A DNA stretch of 64,000 nucleotides, taken from the NCBI RefSeq assembly GCF_040712315.1, contig NC_134017.1, positions 4,246,001 to 4,310,000 of the forward strand, given 5' to 3'. The notes beneath the pieces are model-generated. The model worked only from the letters and a program-made list of their open reading frames with translations, was not told the origin of the DNA and did not search any database. The stretch is from Castanea sativa (taxonomy: Eukaryota; Streptophyta; Magnoliopsida; Fagales; Fagaceae). Positions 19,156 to 31,247 of the stretch are shown in pieces (the stretch's first letter is position 1; each line of letters begins with the position of its first letter). The position numbers and the translations under genes are program-made.

Positions 19156-22100
19156 ATCTCTCCCTTTGGATATTCCGTGACAAAACCCTTGAACAAATTC
19201 TAGACTTAACATATGAGTTGGGAACAGTTGAACAAAACTCACTCACACCTAACTCTATAATCTGTGAAACTCTTGAACCATATAGACAAGTGTATCCTGA
19301 AAACAACAACACAATACGATCATTGTAAGCAGAAAACTTGAAATATATATGGAGCAAGCATAATGCGATCAAGCAATAATGAATAACAACTATAAAGCGT
19401 GGCTTGACAAAAAAAACAATTACAATAAATAGTGACTGCAATGATCATTCTCATAACAAATGAACATCCGAACATGCAAGCATATAAACTCAATGCAAAG
19501 GATCATTTGCATGTCCAACACTCAATAAATACAATAACACAAGGTAATTCCATCAAGGATATAAAAGCCAACAAGGACACAATAGTGATGTACTTAAAGA
19601 AATGCATAACATTAACAACAAGTACTAAGCTACAAAGCATGGGTACAAAATATAAAGTACTGTTTTAGATAACTAAGCATTATCATTAACTATGAGCAAA
19701 GCAAAAACATAGTTAATATAGCACAAAGCTCTTTCTCTGTTTCTCCCTCTATCATATCACTCTCCCTATCATGAATCATAGGAGCTGTGATGAACTTGTA
19801 ACATTTATACCTGTAACTTGCAACACTTGCACAAAATACATTAAACCCTCAAGGTAAAACAAGTAATAAGCTGACAAGTATAATGTAACAAGTAAATTGC
19901 GATCAAGTAAACATAATGTAAAATATATGAGCAACTTGACCATACACCCAAAACAGTCATATAGAAATGACTACAATGATCACATAACAAAGCAAATGAG
20001 CATCTGAACATGCATTCAATGAAGCACAATAGCATAAGGAAGTATGCATGTTCAACAGACAAACACAATGCAATGAGAACAACAAAGAATAAATACTAAA
20101 CATAACTCAAAGCACCATACAACAAACAAGAAAACAAACATAAAGAAACACAAACAAAACAAAGTTTTCTTATTAACACAATGTCTTCTCCTCCTTGGTA
20201 TATGCATCTCCCCTATGGAATAACTCTCCCCCTACACACGTGCACGAGAAATAGAATTTCTTCTCCTAAGAATGTGCACAAAAACTCTCCAGTATACTTT
20301 CTAGAGAATACTCTCCCACTTTTTGTCACGAATAGACAAATGGTCAAGGAGAAACGAGAGCAAGAGATGAAGGAATGAACAATGATAATGATACATGAGG
20401 GATGCGAGATGAATGAGAAAATGAAGCTCAAACCTAAGACAAAACAAAATGCTACAAAACATAAGGTAAACATGACATGCTAGGATGATGAAACAAGGTA
20501 TAGAACAATGCATAATATGGGTAGCAAAGGTGTGTGCAAGAGGTGGCTATGTGCAATGCATGACTAAAGTATTGAAAATGCACATGTGGGGCAAGGTGTG
20601 TAAAATACACAACCCATGAACCAAACATGATTTTAGTGAGGAAACATGAGAAACCCCAAAGTTTGGTACTCATTAGAGTCCAATCAAGTGAGAAAATTCC
20701 TAAGAGGCATTTTATCAAACACTTAGCGTGCACACTATGAACAACAATATAAAACAATGCATGAACAACATGAAATCCATCCTTAATACATGTTCTTTTT
20801 GCAACAGGGGGCTAACATCCAAAGCAAATCATCAAAAGAAACCAATCTTATACAAAAATTTGACAAAAAAATAAGTTTTCTCAACCCTTATGACGAAAAC
20901 CTCAACCAAGAGCACAAAACTCTCCAAAACATAATTTAAGGATCCAAAACAACAAAAGAGTTTAAAATTACCTTAGAGATGTTAATGGAATGAAAAACCA
21001 TTCAAATTGATTGGGTTTTGATGTAAAAATATTGAAAGAGGGGTTTTAGAGAAGATGGGAGAGGTTTAAAACAGATTTCTCACAAAAAGCTCTTTAAAAA
21101 GCTATTTCTGGGTGTTTCGTGACTAGGAAAGTCGCGAAGATTTTCGTGAGTCGCGGGATAAGTCGCGAAAGTTTTTGGATGAACTCGTGACTGGGGTTTT
21201 GTGACTGGTGAGTTGCAAGATGAGTTGTGAAAATTTTCGCGAGTCTCGAGTAGGTTGCGAATGAGTTGCGAAAAACTCTGACCCTTGTTTTTTCAACACA
21301 ACACATTTTTAAAATAATGAGAACAAAGTAAGCACTAAACATGAACACAAAGAGTGATAAAAATCACTTCCAAATACATATAAAATTATAAAAAATCTTT
21401 TTGGTTTGATCCATATATAGTTGAACACACACACATCACATTTAAACAAGTACAATCGAATAAATGAATAAGGCATTCATTGAACATTAAGCATATGTAT
21501 TGTGTATGTGTATCAAATGTGGATTAGTCTTTAGTCTAGAGTGAAGTTTCAATGATTAATTCAATCAAGTCATACGTAACTAATACTAAGTCAAGTGGTC
21601 TATCTCAATTATAGAAATGAACATATATGGCATCCCACAAGAAAATGATTACATATCTTTGAAGCTTTTCATTTGGCTTCTTTACAATTCATAACATTTG
21701 ATCATTTTTTATCTTTACATCTTTTTTTGAGATCGATTCCTGAAATTTTTGATATTTCAAATGGATGAACAAGCCTTTGGCTTTTGGGCACCATACATTT
21801 TCAATACAAGTCGCTTTCTCTTTTTCCTAGTCAAATATTAGTATGTGCGACGGCTTTTGCAGCTCATTATCTATTTTTATTTTGAGATTTATATTTGTTA
21901 AGCTCTTTAAGCAAAAACAATAAAAAGTGTAGGAAGATATATAGGCACAAGTCTACGCAAGTATCAAAACCATCAAAACTATTGACCAATCATTCATGAC
22001 AAATTTGAAGATCAATTTGCAATAATCACACATAGATTTCAAGATTTTTCTCACAAAGATAGATGTGCATACAAAATAAGCTAAGCTCGTAAATGTACTA

Positions 22101-22374
22101 CGCCATTAGTACGAAGGTGTAAGGCCAAACTCACATGAGATATATACTCAAACATATATGATCAAACTTTTTGAATTTTTCACTTTTTATGTGTTTTAGG
22201 ATTTTTTACACACACAAAAACAAAAGCATAAAAGTAAAATCAAATGCAAAAACAACAAAAACAATGCATGTAAAGAGATGCATGATGCACAAATGCATAA
22301 TAATGAAGTATCTAATGCATGGAGGGTCCAACAAAGATCGAAAGAATTAGATCAAGGACCAAAAGAGCAAAAGC
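19156..22374. other. Non-coding internal region of the gag-only element
   Basis: Six-frame reading shows only short frames with no recognisable pol motif. The sequence is low in stable structure except for a cluster of GTCGCGA-like words at 21115-21280. It may hold packaging or dimerisation signals. Confidence 0.7.
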
Positions 22375-23433
22375 TTAACCATAGGAACCCTTCCTCATCC
22401 AAATAGAGCAATTGTTTGGAATGGGTGTCTCATGAGAAGTGAGACAAGGGTTGTAAGAATGAGAATTGGAGATGCGCATAGTCCAGGAATTAAGAGCATT
22501 AAACACTTTTTTTAATAACATGTTATTTTCACTCAAATCCGGTTTACCTTTTTTAGCACAACTTCCAAAAAGTTCAAGTTTCTCTTTTCTTTTGGTTCTT
22601 TTAAGAGCATGAAACTTAGAGCAATGAGGTGTTAGATGACCAAAAACACTACAATGGTGACAAACAATGTGTTTAGGTCTACTAGGCTTTTTGGGAAGGG
22701 ATCTAACAACATGGTTTTGTTCTCTCTTCAACTTATGACATTGAGGTCTTATATGACCAATCACATCACAGTGGTGACAAGTTTGAACAAACTTAGATCC
22801 CTCCAAAGCCTTAGGTTGAGACCTAAACTGAGGCTTTGACTTAACAGCCTTTCTCTCCACCTTTTGATTTCTTTTATGTGGAGAAATGTACACCAATTTT
22901 TCCTTTGAGGTAGAACACACAATAGGCACAAAATCAGGTACCACAATATGATTGCAACAAATATTTTTATCATTTTTAGCAATAGGTTCAACAATCAAAC
23001 ACTTGGCATGCATTTTAAGAGATTCATTTTCACATTTTAGCTCATCAACAAGCTTGTTAGACAAAACAAGTTTAGTATCCAAGTCCACATTTAAACACTC
23101 TAACTCCTTTAGTTTTTCAAGAGAATTTTCAGTAAGTTTCTTATACTTTTCAACTAATTTATTGGATTCATTGAGCTTAGCAACTAAATCCTCCTTTTCA
23201 CCAATGAACCTGCTCAAATTCTTATGACACTTCTTAGCCTTTTTCTTCAAGAGTTTGATGTTTGGAATATCAACAACACCCATAACTTCAAGTAACATGT
23301 CATCAAAATTATGATGATTTACACTCATAGAGGCATTATCACAAACACATGGCATGTTACACTCATATACATCCATAGAAGTATACAAAGCATTATCTAT
23401 GGCAAAAACAAAACACAAGGGGTCAAGGATCAC
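22375..23433 (-). CDS. Gag-like protein with two zinc knuckles
   Basis: About 350 residues. The first upstream codon of the open frame is GTG, and the frame stays open back to the primer-binding site, so the true start is unclear; the first ATG after it is the Met of MDVYECN. A Lys/Glu/Leu-rich coiled coil occupies roughly residues 60-150. Two CCHC knuckles follow, CHHCDVIGHIRPQC and CHHCSVFGHLTPHC, which bind RNA in capsids. The N-terminal capsid domain typical of copia gag is missing or highly diverged. The coiled coil, paired knuckles and initiator-Met primer site suggest a copia/Sirevirus-related origin (inference). The frame is intact, unlike most repeats here. Confidence 0.8.
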   Translation of the reverse strand: MILDPLCFVFAIDNALYTSMDVYECNMPCVCDNASMSVNHHNFDDMLLEVMGVVDIPNIKLLKKKAKKCHKNLSRFIGEKEDLVAKLNESNKLVEKYKKLTENSLEKLKELECLNVDLDTKLVLSNKLVDELKCENESLKMHAKCLIVEPIAKNDKNICCNHIVVPDFVPIVCSTSKEKLVYISPHKRNQKVERKAVKSKPQFRSQPKALEGSKFVQTCHHCDVIGHIRPQCHKLKREQNHVVRSLPKKPSRPKHIVCHHCSVFGHLTPHCSKFHALKRTKRKEKLELFGSCAKKGKPDLSENNMLLKKVFNALNSWTMRISNSHSYNPCLTSHETPIPNNCSIWMRKGSYG

Positions 23434-23464
23434 ACTTAGGTAATGAAACCAAATAAGTGTACAT

Positions 23465-23476
23465 GATCTGATACCA
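23465..23476 (-). other. Primer-binding site of the gag-only element
   Basis: TGGTATCAGATC on the minus strand, one base from the common plant site TGGTATCAGAGC complementary to initiator Met-tRNA, 6 nt inside the 5' LTR. Confidence 0.85.
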
Positions 23477-23482
23477 ATTCAA

Positions 23483-24553
23483 TGTTCAAAAAGTGTGTAA
23501 AACACCTATGAATGTTTAGACCCCCAATTTACAAATTACTAATACAAACTTATTATCAAACAATGTATGTGCGGAATATGAAAATAAGCTAAATTAGAAT
23601 TGGTAAAACAATCTAAACCGAAATTAATCACAACCATAGCAGTAATTAAAAGGTAAATATTAAAGAAAGAGAGATGAAAACACAAAGACAACACAACGAT
23701 GTATTATCGAAGAGGAAACCGAAGTTCTCGGCCTAAAACCTCTCCGCTGCCCTCCAAGCGGTCAATAGTCCACTAGAGAATGAAGTTGGGATACATGAAC
23801 AGCAGAAGACCCTCCAACCTAATCTATCCAGTGTACCTAAGCCCTCCAAGCTTCTTGCTCCAACGAGGTTACGCTGAACCGTTGTTTTCTCTAGCTCACC
23901 GGATTCTGCTATAGCCCATAGCATCAACCAATATCAATTGGTCATTTTCTAACTGCTTCCCAAGCACCAAATAACCTTCTTATAGATATAGGTATGGTGA
24001 GAAAAGGATTTGGCTAAATGTAGCTCTCAAGGATGTAACAATGGAGAGGGAGAAAGTAGAGGAATTTGGAGAATCAAAAGATGAAGATTGTGGTTAAGTC
24101 AATCTTGTTTTTCTCTAGGATTTCTCTCTCAAAATTCTCTATAGAAGCTCCCTACAATAGGTGGGTATAATGGATATTTATATTGGTGTGTGTTTGGAAT
24201 GCGAAAGGTCAGTTTTAGCCAAACAAGGCATTTTAGCTACTCGAGCTCGCGATTGGAACGAGTCGCGAGCTAATTGTCTGGCCAACTGGAGGTTTTGTCA
24301 TATAGTGCGACAGTTGGCGTGACCTTTCAGCTCCCTCTACATGCTTCACACTTGTGCCTCTTATTGGCGACTCGCAGGTCGCGAGGTCTAGTCATGAGCC
24401 CTTGCTTAAGTGCACACTCTTAAGTTTTTCTTCACACTCTCTCACACACTACCCTTACACGATTCCCACCTAAATACAAGGGTTTCTAAATGCTGAATTA
24501 CAAGCAAATTGGCACGAAATAAAGCCAACAAAATGATTGAGTAAATTCAATCT

Positions 24554-24557
<4 letters not shown>
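23483..24557 (-). repeat. 5' LTR of the gag-only element
   Basis: 1075 bp, aligned end to end with 18048-19155; the length difference is a few small indels. Divergence by eye is several percent, so the insertion is not very recent. Confidence 0.9.
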
Positions 24558-24584
<27 letters not shown>

Positions 24585-24610
24585 GTAGTAGTAGTAGTAG
24601 TAGTAGTAGG
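24558..24610. repeat. (AAT)n-(AGT)n microsatellite, right flank of the LTR element
   Basis: ATA repeats grade into GTA repeats directly after the right LTR. With 17994-18041 this marks the split target array, which hides the 5-bp target duplication. Confidence 0.9.
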
Positions 24611-26005
24611 TTATTAATTGAATTAATTGGTTTTAGTATGAAACTAAAACCATTTTTATCATATCATCATTTGTTGTGGGGAAAAAAAAAATCTTCTCAA
24701 TTTTTAAGAGTGGACTTAATTGAAATTAAAGCTCTTCTCAATTGTTAAACCTCTTTATCATAAAAACTTAAAACTAAACCTCCTTTCTAGGGCTTAATTT
24801 GTAGCTTAGTGATATATCTTACTCTCTTTTATGAAGAGAGATAGGGTTCATGTTAGGTTCTAAATATTTTGGATTGAATGTTTAGGAACTAATTTTTATT
24901 GTATGCTGGCAATCTGAGTACAAACACATGTCTAGTATAAGATATTTATGTCTTAGTAAGGTTTTAGGCATTGCTTAAGTTGATACAAGTCAAGATTCAA
25001 GAACATATAAGCTGCAAAAAGAAGAATTTAGAAACTACTAAGCTCAACTGATCGAGAGAGGGCTTCGACCAATTGAGACATTGATTCTGCAGATTTTAAA
25101 GAAGGCCCAAAAGCCCACAAAACATTTATAGTTTGAGTCCAACACTGCTAGGTATAAAACTAAAAACCTAGTAAACATTTTTCAAGTCTTGTGAGTTAAT
25201 CCTGTGAGATCTGTGAGGTTTTGTAACATTCTAATTCAACAAGCACCTACTTGAGATCAAATCTATATTGCTAGTACCGGTGGAGTTAAGTTGCCGCATC
25301 AACCTTTGGGTGGGGTTCTCAAAGTCACAAACTGGAGTGTTTGTGTACAACAGGTTCATAATAGAAGAGTTCGTGGATTCAGAGCTACATGTAGCCACGT
25401 GAGTAAGTACTACATGAGATAACAATAAATTTAAGGTTAAGTTTATTGTAAAAACTTCAATTCTATTAATGAATTGTTGCCTTTTGAACTTTTTAGGTTG
25501 AATCCTCCCACAGATTTTTTACCTTAAAGCTAGATTATTTTATTGGTTTCCTGGTTCATCACATCTTGTGTCATTTAATTTTCGCTTATTGATTGAATGT
25601 GATGTATTTTTAATCCTGACTTGCATAATTAACCTAAGTAACAACTTGTATAATTTATTGGATTAAACAAACTATGTTCTAAAATGATTCCTATGCTTTA
25701 AATTCAAAAATTTCATGTTTCTTAAAAGATTTTGAAATCAGGGTTCATGTGGTGAGAAATTGGGGATTTTGTTCAATTGGGCTAGATTAGGTATAATTTA
25801 TCTTTGTTATTGATTGTTTATAACATGTTTCAAACTTGTGGTGATGATCAATTGTGCAATTTATGTTCTTCGTAAATTGGAGATTTTTTCATAAAACTTG
25901 TTTTCTTGATCAATTTTCAAACCAATGTGAATTTGAACACCTCCATGCATTAGTTTCATGCATCATTGGAGCCAATGCATCATGCATCATGTAGATTTTC
26001 AAGAT

Positions 26006-26007
<2 letters not shown>

Positions 26008-26067
<60 letters not shown>
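26008..26067. repeat. (AT)n microsatellite
   Basis: About 58 bp of uninterrupted AT inside the internal region, just upstream of the broken ORF. Open frames across it (IYIYIY) are artefacts. Confidence 0.95.
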
Positions 26068-26068
<1 letters not shown>

Positions 26069-26141
26069 TATTTATCTCTCTAATGCAGTCTGCCTTGGTT
26101 TTGTTTGTGTTTTTTTGTTCTCTCCCTTTGTTGTTCTTAGA

Positions 26142-27270
26142 AATGGATCCTAAGAAATTCAAAACCAAAGCCAAAAGAGGTTCTAAGGATACATCTACCT
26201 CTTGTGAACCTTTCGGTTCAAATAGGTTTCATACTTTAGCAAACCATTGAAAGTATGAGTCCTTAGTCAAGTTTAGATCCATTTGGTGTGAAAGGAAAGT
26301 TGTTCTAGATGAGCTTGAGCATTTTGTTAGGAAAAATGTAGTGTTTAGGGGCTGGTTATCTATTTGTAGTGGTTTAGAGTCTCCTGCCACTACTATAATT
26401 AGAGATTTCTAGTCTAACTTGTTTGTCTATTCTAGTGTATTTGGTGATCACTACTTGACTACTTGGATTCGAGGTGAGGAGTATCAAATCACTAATAAAG
26501 TAGTGGCTGATGCTCTCTCAATTCCTATTGTCAGTTGCCCACATATCCACACACTATGTCTCCCTCAATTGATGACATCATGTCACTTCTATGTGGCAAA
26601 CCAATGATATGGGGTACTAAGCCCAAACTTAACTCTCATATGTTAATTGAGGTTAACTATCTACTATTTAGGATTGCTTGCCATAATATCTTTCCTATTT
26701 CTCATGTGCATACAATTACTATTGAATGGTATATATTTTGATATGCTCTCATCACAAGTGCTTCTATTTGTCTCCCTTCTCTCTTCACTCAAACAATTGT
26801 TGAGGTCAATAGAAAATTGTACAATAAACAACAACTCTTCTACCCTATTTCTATCCTTAGGATCTTAGAATATCTTGAATTTAAAAGTATCTCCTCTTCT
26901 AAGCTTGTTCTTCAAATGGCACCCATAGGAGATACAATTCTAAAGCAACACAATGCCCAAACAAAGATAGCAGAACCAAGTGAAGGAATAGGAAAAAGAT
27001 AGAGTGGAATCTACACAAGAAGATAAGAATTTTGATATTGTTGCTACTGCTGCTGGTCCTTCTAAAACTTCTCCTCTCTCCATTCCATGCTTAAGAGAGT
27101 TCTTGAGACACAGTCATCACAACAGATTATGATGGAGACATTTATGACAACTTAGGCAGCTCATGGATAGCTTTTGAATTTATTGATATCTGATGTTGCT
27201 TCCTTGAGACTAGAGCTTAGTGAGTATATAAGTTCTTTTCTACCACCTCCACCTTCAGATGATTGAGATG
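26142..27270 (+). pseudogene. Putative plant transposon protein ORF, frameshifted
   Basis: Begins MDPKKFKTKAKRGSKD at 26142, then a stop at about 26248. In-frame similarity continues (YESLVKFRSIWCERKV, FVRKNVVFRGWL, WIRGEEYQITNKVVADALSI, then ELNYLLFRIACHNI-like residues in another frame). This order matches the retroelement-borne family usually labelled putative plant transposon protein. A Pro-rich tail ending in Asp (near 27240-27270) closes it. Several stops and at least two frameshifts make it non-functional. Its biochemical role is unknown. Confidence 0.65.
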
Positions 27271-28628
27271 ATTACCATTGGCATTTTGTAACAAAAAAGG
27301 GGAGTAGTTGTGTGAGAGATCTTATACTTAGGGGGAGTAAATTTTAGCAGATTTTGACTGTTAATGATAGTTTTTTGGCAGATTTTGTACCCAGGAGGAG
27401 TTCTTGTAGTTTTTATTAATTTTGTTTAGCTTTCCTTTTAACTTTTTTCACAAAATAAACTTGATGATAATCTTGATGATCATAAGATATTTTGGTTTAT
27501 TGTTTTCATTTTGTTTTACTAAGTTATGTTAATACCATATTTTCCACACATGTGTTTATGATTTGTTTTCAGTGTTTCGGGAATCTATAGGTTAATTCTT
27601 GAATGAAGCTGCTGCCTATTATTGTAACTTGTAGATAGTAGATTATGATTAAATTGTATTGGGCAATTACTTGTATTGGGTTAGTTCTTGAATTTGAGCA
27701 GTACATGTTGAATGTATGTTTTGTCACAAATTGCCAAGGGAGAGATTGTTAGGTTCTAAATATTTAGGACTAAATGTTTAGCTACTAATTTTTATTGTAT
27801 GTTGGCAAACCGAGTACAAAAACATGTCCAGTATAAGATATTTATCTCTTAGTAAGGTTTTAGATATTGCTCAAGTTGATAAAAGTCAATATTTTAGAAC
27901 ATATAAGCTATCGAACGAAGAATTCAGTAATTGCTAAGCTCGACCGATCGAGAGAGTCCATCGAGTGATCGAGACATAGATTCTGCAGATTTCAAAGAAG
28001 GCCCAAAAGCCCGTGAAACTTTTAGGGTTTGAGTTCAAAACTTCTAGGTATGAAAGGAAAATACTAATACAAGTTTTTCAAGGTTTGTGAGTTACTCCTA
28101 TGAGATTTGTGAGATTTTGTAACCTTCTAACTCAACAAGCACCTACCGGAGATCAGATCTATATTGCTATTACTGGTGGAGTTAAGTTGCTACATCAAAG
28201 CAACTACTATAGATGATTTAAAGCTTTGAGTAGGGTTCTCAAAGTCACAATTAGGAGTGTTTGTGTGCAACAAATTCATAATAGAAGAGTCCATTAATTC
28301 GGAGCTACGTGAGGTCACGTGAGTAAGTACTACATGAGGTAGCAGTAGATTTAGGGTTAAGTCTATTGTAAGAACTTCCATTATATTAGTGAATTGTTGC
28401 CTTGTGGATTGTATAGATTAAATTCTCCCAAATGTTTTACCTTGAAACTGGATTGTTTTATTGGTTTTACTGGGTCATCACATCCTGTGTCATTTAATTT
28501 CCGCTTATTGATTAAATGTGATGTATGTTTAATCCTGACTTACATAATTAACCTATGTAACAACTTGGATAATCTATTGGATTTAAAAAAAATTTGTTTT
28601 AACAATGGTTTAAATAACTAACAATTCA

Positions 28629-30434
28629 AATCTCTCATCCCTTATTATTGTAACAATTTATTTATTAAAAAAATAAATTAATAAACAAAGAGCCTTATAA
28701 CTCAAAAAGGATCTTGAGAATTCAATCTCGCCTCCCCAACTATCAAATTGTTAAAAAAAAAAATTATACTTCCTACTACTTATTCAAGGACAAAAAAAAC
28801 TTTATGATTTGAAACTGGAGAGTAAACAACAAAAACAATATTGCGCAAATTAAATAGAATCAAAACAACAAACACGTACTATGGTGATGCAGGGAAAATT
28901 GACAGAAAAACCATTGTATGAGTTTAGCGACCAACCCTAAGGAAAAGCTCTGTATGAGCATCATAAATGGTTGACAAGCTAAACTCACTTGACCACAGTA
29001 TAAAAAGTCGTTTAGAAACTCACACTTGGAAGGGGAACAAATATGCAGGGCCGCTAGATGTAATTGGGGAATTAAGGTAGTAATTTTAAATTAAATGGGG
29101 CTATTGTAATTAAATATTAATTAATAAATTTATTTAATATTAATGAAAACAAGGTTAATTTGTTGAATTACAAAAGTAATTTTATGAGTTTAGAAATTTT
29201 TTTTAAAAAATATTATGAATTAATAGTAATACAAAACAAATTAAAGTTAATTTCATATAAAGAATCGAATATCGTAATTAAAGAATAAAAATTTTAAAAA
29301 ATAAAAGAAAAATCATCATTCTTTTAGGAAGAAGGTTTCTTTATCTTAGATAAGAAAATGTATCTTAATAAATTTTAATTTTGGTGTTATGAAACATATA
29401 AAGATGGTTGGTGTGTTGCCATGTAAAATATTAGGTGAGTAATGTTGATAATCTATCGTGAAAAAATATCGGCTTACAAAAATTAAGGCATCAAAACAAA
29501 TTCCCTCCCCCCTCCCCAAAAAAAAAAAAGTTTATGGCTTTCAGTTAAATTGAGTTTTGGTCAGTATAGTATTTTGGAGACCTTTCTGGAGGTGAGAAAA
29601 ATAGTAAATTATATTTTTATATTTTTTAAAAATTATTATCATATAATCTTGAAAAATGCTAAAAGTGCTACAAATTTTACTACATAAAGCACACAAATTG
29701 ATATCATAGTGAATGTAATTGGTGGGATCAACCACCTAATAAATGAATATTTAATTATTATTTTTGGGTTATTGGTGACACAAAAATTTGTAATATCTTT
29801 AACATCACTCTACAATTTCGGGCCTTTTTGTAATGAAATGGTACATTTTTATAAATGGTGAAATCATTAAAAAATTGTAGCCTTCAGTCAACCATCTAGG
29901 TTGAAGTACAGCCTTATGATGTGTACATGCAACCCCAATAACACAACATCAACATGATAAAATGTATGCCTGAAAAACTAAATTTGCGATTCTCGATTGA
30001 TCCAGAGTGGTGACAAGAGTGTGTTGAGAAAATAGAATCTCTTTTATCTTTGTTGTGATTTTTCCTATGGAATACTTTTTCCATTTGCTCTACCTATGTC
30101 ACCAAATTGCTTTTTTTTTTTTTTTTTCCTTTCTTTTTTTAAATAGTTCAATATTGTGTGTTATTACCTTATTCAAAGCCAATGGAAAAATTGCATTAAT
30201 TAATAAACTTGGTTTAACAAAGTGATAATTTGCCACAACCGGGACCCGGGGTCTAAACTTGTCCCAATAGAACCTAACAAGATTATTTAGAAAAATTATA
30301 GGTATTTTGATAACAGAAAAATATGAAGAGATTGGTTAATAAAACACTTTGTTTCTTTCTTTTGTGTTTGTTTAAATGTAACAAAAATTAAAGCAAAACT
30401 TAATGGCAAAGACACTTTTGACTCAACTTTAATA
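28629..30434. other. AT-rich intergenic DNA, no gene; one MITE-like inverted repeat
   Basis: Contains a fragment near 28960-29050 duplicated from 17100-17300 (shared GACAAGCTAAACTCACT and ACACTTGGAAGGGGAACAAA), and an imperfect inverted pair at about 29655-29815. Otherwise poly-A/T tracts (for example the T-run near 30112-30127). Confidence 0.55.
29655..29815. mobile_element. MITE-like element, weakly supported
   Basis: The left end AATGCTAAAAGTGCTACAAAT and the right end, reverse-complemented GTGATGTTAAAGATATTACAAAT, form an imperfect terminal inverted repeat about 160 bp apart. I could not fix a target duplication. Confidence 0.35.
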
Positions 30435-30540
30435 GTTTAAAGACTAAAATGACACATTTGAAAAAAGAGAAACACTTTGAAACATGAAATAAGGGTTAGG
30501 GGCTACATGTGTAACTAAATTTTTTTAATAGTTTAATGAC
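30435..30540 (+). repeat. ~95-bp direct repeat, unit 1
   Basis: GACTAAAATGACACATTT, AAAAAAGAGAA and ATAAGGGTTA motifs here recur at 30531-30543 plus 31847-31925. The second unit is split by the element at 30544-31846. Confidence 0.7.
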
Positions 30541-30892
30541 TAAGGGCCTGGTTTGCAGGTAGATTTTTGTTTTTTTTTTTTCAAAACAGTGTGAAAATAG
30601 ATTTCGAAAAATTGAATTTGATATTAGTTTTTAGAGAATAATTTTTTCATTATACATGTTTAGCTCTCACTTTTAAGAACAATTTTTAAAATATTGAAAA
30701 TAAATAAATAAAAAATTATTGGAAGACCATTTTATATTCTTGAGAAAAATTTATTTTTGAGACAAAAATTAGCTCATAGATTGCATATCTAAAAATTAAT
30801 GGTAAAATAAAACACCAATGGATTACCTTAAAAAAAGGGTAAAAGATATATATTTTAAAAATTAAAAATAAACAACAACACCAATAGGTTCA

Positions 30893-31247
30893 AACACACC
30901 TATTGGTGCTCTCTCTCTTCCTCCCATCTCCTGCAAATTTGTTGTTTTCAAATTTTTATGATAATGATAAGCTCTTTTTTAATTTTTTATGATAATGATA
31001 AGCTCCTAAATTGCAGGGGAGAACAACTTGTGCAAATATTTGGGGTCTATTATTTTTATTTTCTTTACAAGTATATCATCAAAAACAACTATTGGTGCTC
31101 TCTTTCTTCCTCCCATCTTCTGCAAATCTGTTTTTTTCAAATTTTTATGATAATGATAAACTCATTTTTTATTTTATTTTTTGTAATAATGATAAGTTCC
31201 TAAATTACAGGGAGATGAGAATAACTTGTGGAAATATTTGGGGTTTA
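30893..31247 (+). repeat. Tandem duplication (~195 bp) inside the Harbinger-type element
   Basis: Unit 1 begins at CTATTGGTGCTCTCTC (about 30897), unit 2 at CTATTGGTGCTCTCTT (about 31089). Both include TTTTATGATAATGATAA and AAATATTTGGGGT. Unit 2 continues at 31656 beyond the Helitron. Confidence 0.8.

Larger units (their letters stand above)
18048..24557 (-). mobile_element. Gag-only LTR retrotransposon lacking pol
   Basis: Two LTRs, 18048-19155 and 23483-24557, share high identity and have TG...CA ends (the outer right end is TA by one change). On the minus strand a primer-binding site, TGGTATCAGATC (23476-23465), matches the initiator-Met tRNA class and lies 6 nt from the 5' LTR. A polypurine tract, AAAGGGAGAGAT, abuts the 3' LTR (19167-19156). 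One gag-like ORF (23433-22375) is the only coding region. About 3.2 kb between gag and the polypurine tract has no protease, integrase, RT or RNase H. This is the TR-GAG/LARD type, which depends on an autonomous partner. Confidence 0.88.
24851..28623 (+). mobile_element. Decayed LTR element carrying a plant transposon-protein ORF
   Basis: Direct repeats beginning TGTTAGGTTCTAAATA start at 24851 and 27747 and run about 0.8 kb each. A polypurine tract, AAGGGAGAGAT (27736-27746), abuts the right LTR, giving a plus-strand orientation. Possible target repeats are GTTCA (24846-24850) and ATTCA (28624-28628), four of five matching. I found no clear primer-binding site. The inner ORF belongs to a family annotated as putative plant transposon protein and is broken. 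There is no RT or integrase. Confidence 0.75.

Noticed and set aside
20213..20757. Overlapping Cys/Phe-rich minus-strand ORFs
   Set aside because: Low-complexity frames in the internal retroelement region, overlapping each other in different frames, with no domain.
19156..22374. Hidden pol in the gag-only element
   Set aside because: I read both strands for RT (YVDD-like), integrase and protease motifs and saw none.
17994..24610. 5-bp target duplication for the gag-only element
   Set aside because: The flanking trinucleotide arrays make any short match meaningless; I report only the split array.
25966..26250. Protein with an IYIYIY run
   Set aside because: The frame crosses an (AT)n microsatellite. 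Only the downstream MDPKKF part is real, and it is broken.
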